Below are positions 62,994-64,000 of a stretch of 64,000 nucleotides of DNA, one piece after another (the stretch's first letter is position 1; each line of letters starts with the position of its first letter). The notes under the pieces were generated by a model. The model was not told where the DNA came from, did no database searches, and was given only the letters and a program-made list of their open reading frames with translations. The DNA comes from Perkinsela sp. pyNocScin1 (Eukaryota > Euglenozoa > Kinetoplastea > Prokinetoplastida > Perkinselidae). The stretch is from NCBI GenBank assembly GCA_964019655.1, contig CAXHTR010000001.1, forward strand, positions 1,116,001 to 1,180,000. The letters run 5' to 3'. The translations under genes were made by a program, and so were the position numbers.

Positions 62994-63573
62994 CAGTACT
63001 TTACATATGAAAACGGACAAGATGCCGATTTCTTATATCAAAAGATTTTCGACCATTTTTTTTTTCAAAAGACTTCAAAATGCCAGGAGACGCCGAAAAT
63101 AATGCTTTTCGCGAGGGTTTAGTGAATCGAATTTTGTACCAAATTTGGGGGGACAGGCCATTGAGCCTCCACTCTAGCCAAGAAACAGGGATCGCAAGGG
63201 GTAACAAAAGAGGCAATGCGGTTCGAAAATTCCCTAAAAACTTTCCCGGTGTACATGAAAAGGTTCTCTGACTTTGGAAGGCATCGTATTTGTCAGAATA
63301 TGGGCAGATCATCCGGCAGTTGGCAAGGAATCCTCGACGCATGCAACAGGTCATCGATGCTGGGGGCATAAGCTCCATTACTGACCCACAGGTCAAAATG
63401 GGGGGTCAAAAACATGAAAAATCGTCATTAATCGTCAAATATTACAGATATTCGAGTAATTCCAATTTCTAGAACTATCTACTCTCCGAGATCTCTCAAA
63501 TGCCGCCCTTTTTACCCTCATATCTGAAAATATGTTCAAATGGCATCTTGTCCAACAGCATTGTAAAGTACTG
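62994..63573. mobile_element. Tc1/mariner-like element with TIRs, TA flanks and a broken ORF
   Basis: A 580-bp element. The ends are inverted repeats of about 33 bp: both begin CAGTACTTTACA and both end GGACAAGATGCC, with a diverged middle and one gap. TA flanks both sides (62992-62993 and 63574-63575). TA duplication with ends beginning CAGT is typical of Tc1/mariner elements. Inside is a plus-strand frame of about 130 codons from ATG 63080 to 63472 with one in-frame TGA (63269-63271); its second part (QIIRQLARNPRRMQQVIDAG) looks like a helix-turn-helix region. No DDE catalytic domain is present, so the copy cannot move by itself. Confidence 0.75.
63080..63472 (+). pseudogene. Remnant ORF inside the Tc1/mariner-like element
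   Basis: About 130 codons interrupted once by TGA at 63269. Basic and helical; the part after the TGA has ARNPRRMQQVIDAGGISSIT, reminiscent of the DNA-binding N-terminus of transposases. It ends close to the right inverted repeat. Other genes of the window use TGA as a normal stop, so this is a broken gene rather than a recoded one. Confidence 0.5.
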
Positions 63574-63603
63574 TATTCTATCTTCTATTCTATATTCTAT
63601 CTG
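63574..63603 (+). repeat. Short tandem repeat (TTCTA)n-like
   Basis: Four imperfect copies of ATTCTAT/TTCTAT directly right of the element. The left flank also carries ATTCTAT (62984-62990), so the element may have inserted into such a tract. Confidence 0.6.
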
Positions 63604-63637
63604 TTCGCAATACTGACGTGGAGAACCATTAATCTTA

Positions 63638-64000
63638 ATGCATAACATTGCTTTGAAGCTCGTTATCATTTCATGCACTGTCTTGATATTCTCACAAGTA
63701 CTGCTCGCACTTGAACTTTCTAACTTTGTTCAAATGAAGACAAGGAAAGCCTGGCATGAGGTTGCATTCGTCGCAGTTACACTTTCTGCATTCGCCATAT
63801 GCTTTGAAATTGAACTTAATGAAGCGGAATGGATCAGCGAAATGTTTCTGAATGATCAGCCTAGGATGGAAGCTATGATTAGAGAAATCGATGGAAATGA
63901 GATCTTCCGTTCGGTCGATGGAAGCTTTTTGCCTGCATGCATCTGGCATGGTATTGAATGCACTGCAGAGGGGAAAATCTCGTCCATCGATTGGGGATAT
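63638..64000 (+). CDS. LRR protein, family member I, partial (cut by window edge)
   Basis: 121 codons without a stop to the last base. The N-terminus has a strong hydrophobic segment (IALKLVIISCTVLIFSQVLL), followed by a second in-frame ATG (63734) and a second hydrophobic segment (VAFVAVTLSAFAICF); either could be the signal peptide. Then the family pre-cap helix (QPRMEAMIREIDGNEIF) and the cap CIWHGIEC followed by ISSIDWGY at the edge. The WxGxxC element and the I-x-W strand identify the family although no LRR is reached. It is the first gene of a plus-strand unit and lies right beside the Tc1/mariner-like element. Confidence 0.75.
   Translation, partial: MHNIALKLVIISCTVLIFSQVLLALELSNFVQMKTRKAWHEVAFVAVTLSAFAICFEIELNEAEWISEMFLNDQPRMEAMIREIDGNEIFRSVDGSFLPACIWHGIECTAEGKISSIDWGY

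Noticed and set aside
63269-63271. TGA as a recoded Trp or Sec codon in the element ORF
   Set aside because: All other genes here end normally at TGA, TAA or TAG, and the ORF sits in a decayed element.

Overview
This is nuclear DNA of a protist with very compact, apparently intron-free genes. About 38 protein genes are packed into same-strand runs: plus 1-18.6 kb; minus 21.9-19.0 kb; plus 22.4-27.2 kb; minus 35.1-27.6 kb; plus 35.9-54.5 kb; minus 62.5-54.9 kb; plus again at the right edge. Several genes have a pyrimidine tract ending in AG shortly before the ATG (clearest at 48904-48922, 58692-58674 on the minus strand, and just before 3717 and 47300). Long directional gene units, absence of introns and trans-splice-like acceptors suggest a kinetoplastid-type euglenozoan. 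Gene content agrees: a doubly acylated PPEF phosphatase, a Lys-rich protein with a mitochondrial-type N-terminus, and a mitochondrial-looking protein with repeated dsRNA-binding-like modules. The species cannot be fixed from this sequence, and no spliced-leader gene, tRNA or rRNA was recognised.

Left block (1-18.6 kb, plus): an unknown protein, a membrane J-protein, a spinster-like MFS transporter, N-myristoyltransferase, the ubiquitin-like modifier URM1, ribosomal protein uL4, the Lys-rich protein, a 1410-residue unknown protein, a kinesin with a huge coiled coil, then two LRR proteins. Across a convergent switch lies the PPEF phosphatase (minus). Across a divergent switch are a diacylglycerol-lipase-like enzyme, a YqaJ/lambda-exonuclease-type nuclease and biotin-protein ligase (plus). 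The next minus unit holds LRR genes, one of them interrupted by an inverted-repeat element, a small Cys-motif protein, and a large coat/adaptor-like protein.

Right block (35.9-54.5 kb, plus): RPB7, an ARM/HEAT protein, a NEMP-like nuclear-envelope protein, a basic small protein, a RING+PHD protein, a mitochondrial-looking protein, RTF2, a kinesin with a hydrophobic C-terminus, an M16 core/MPP-like protein, a DNAJC11-like protein, a LisH-like protein and two LRR genes. The last minus unit (62.5-54.9 kb) has the dsRBM-like protein, two small or membrane proteins, USB1, an unknown protein and an LRR gene. A 580-bp Tc1/mariner-like element lies at the last divergent switch, followed by the start of another LRR gene cut by the window edge.

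The most distinctive content is a family of nine related short LRR proteins (plus one fossil fragment) that sit at the ends of the directional units. They share a hydrophobic N-terminus, a WxGxxC cap, an LxWLP motif, an [RK]xLPR motif, a few LRRs and, in most, a short D-x-R-I tail. One member is split by a 465-bp element flanked by TAT on both sides; removing the element and one TAT restores one uninterrupted frame of the family's normal length.
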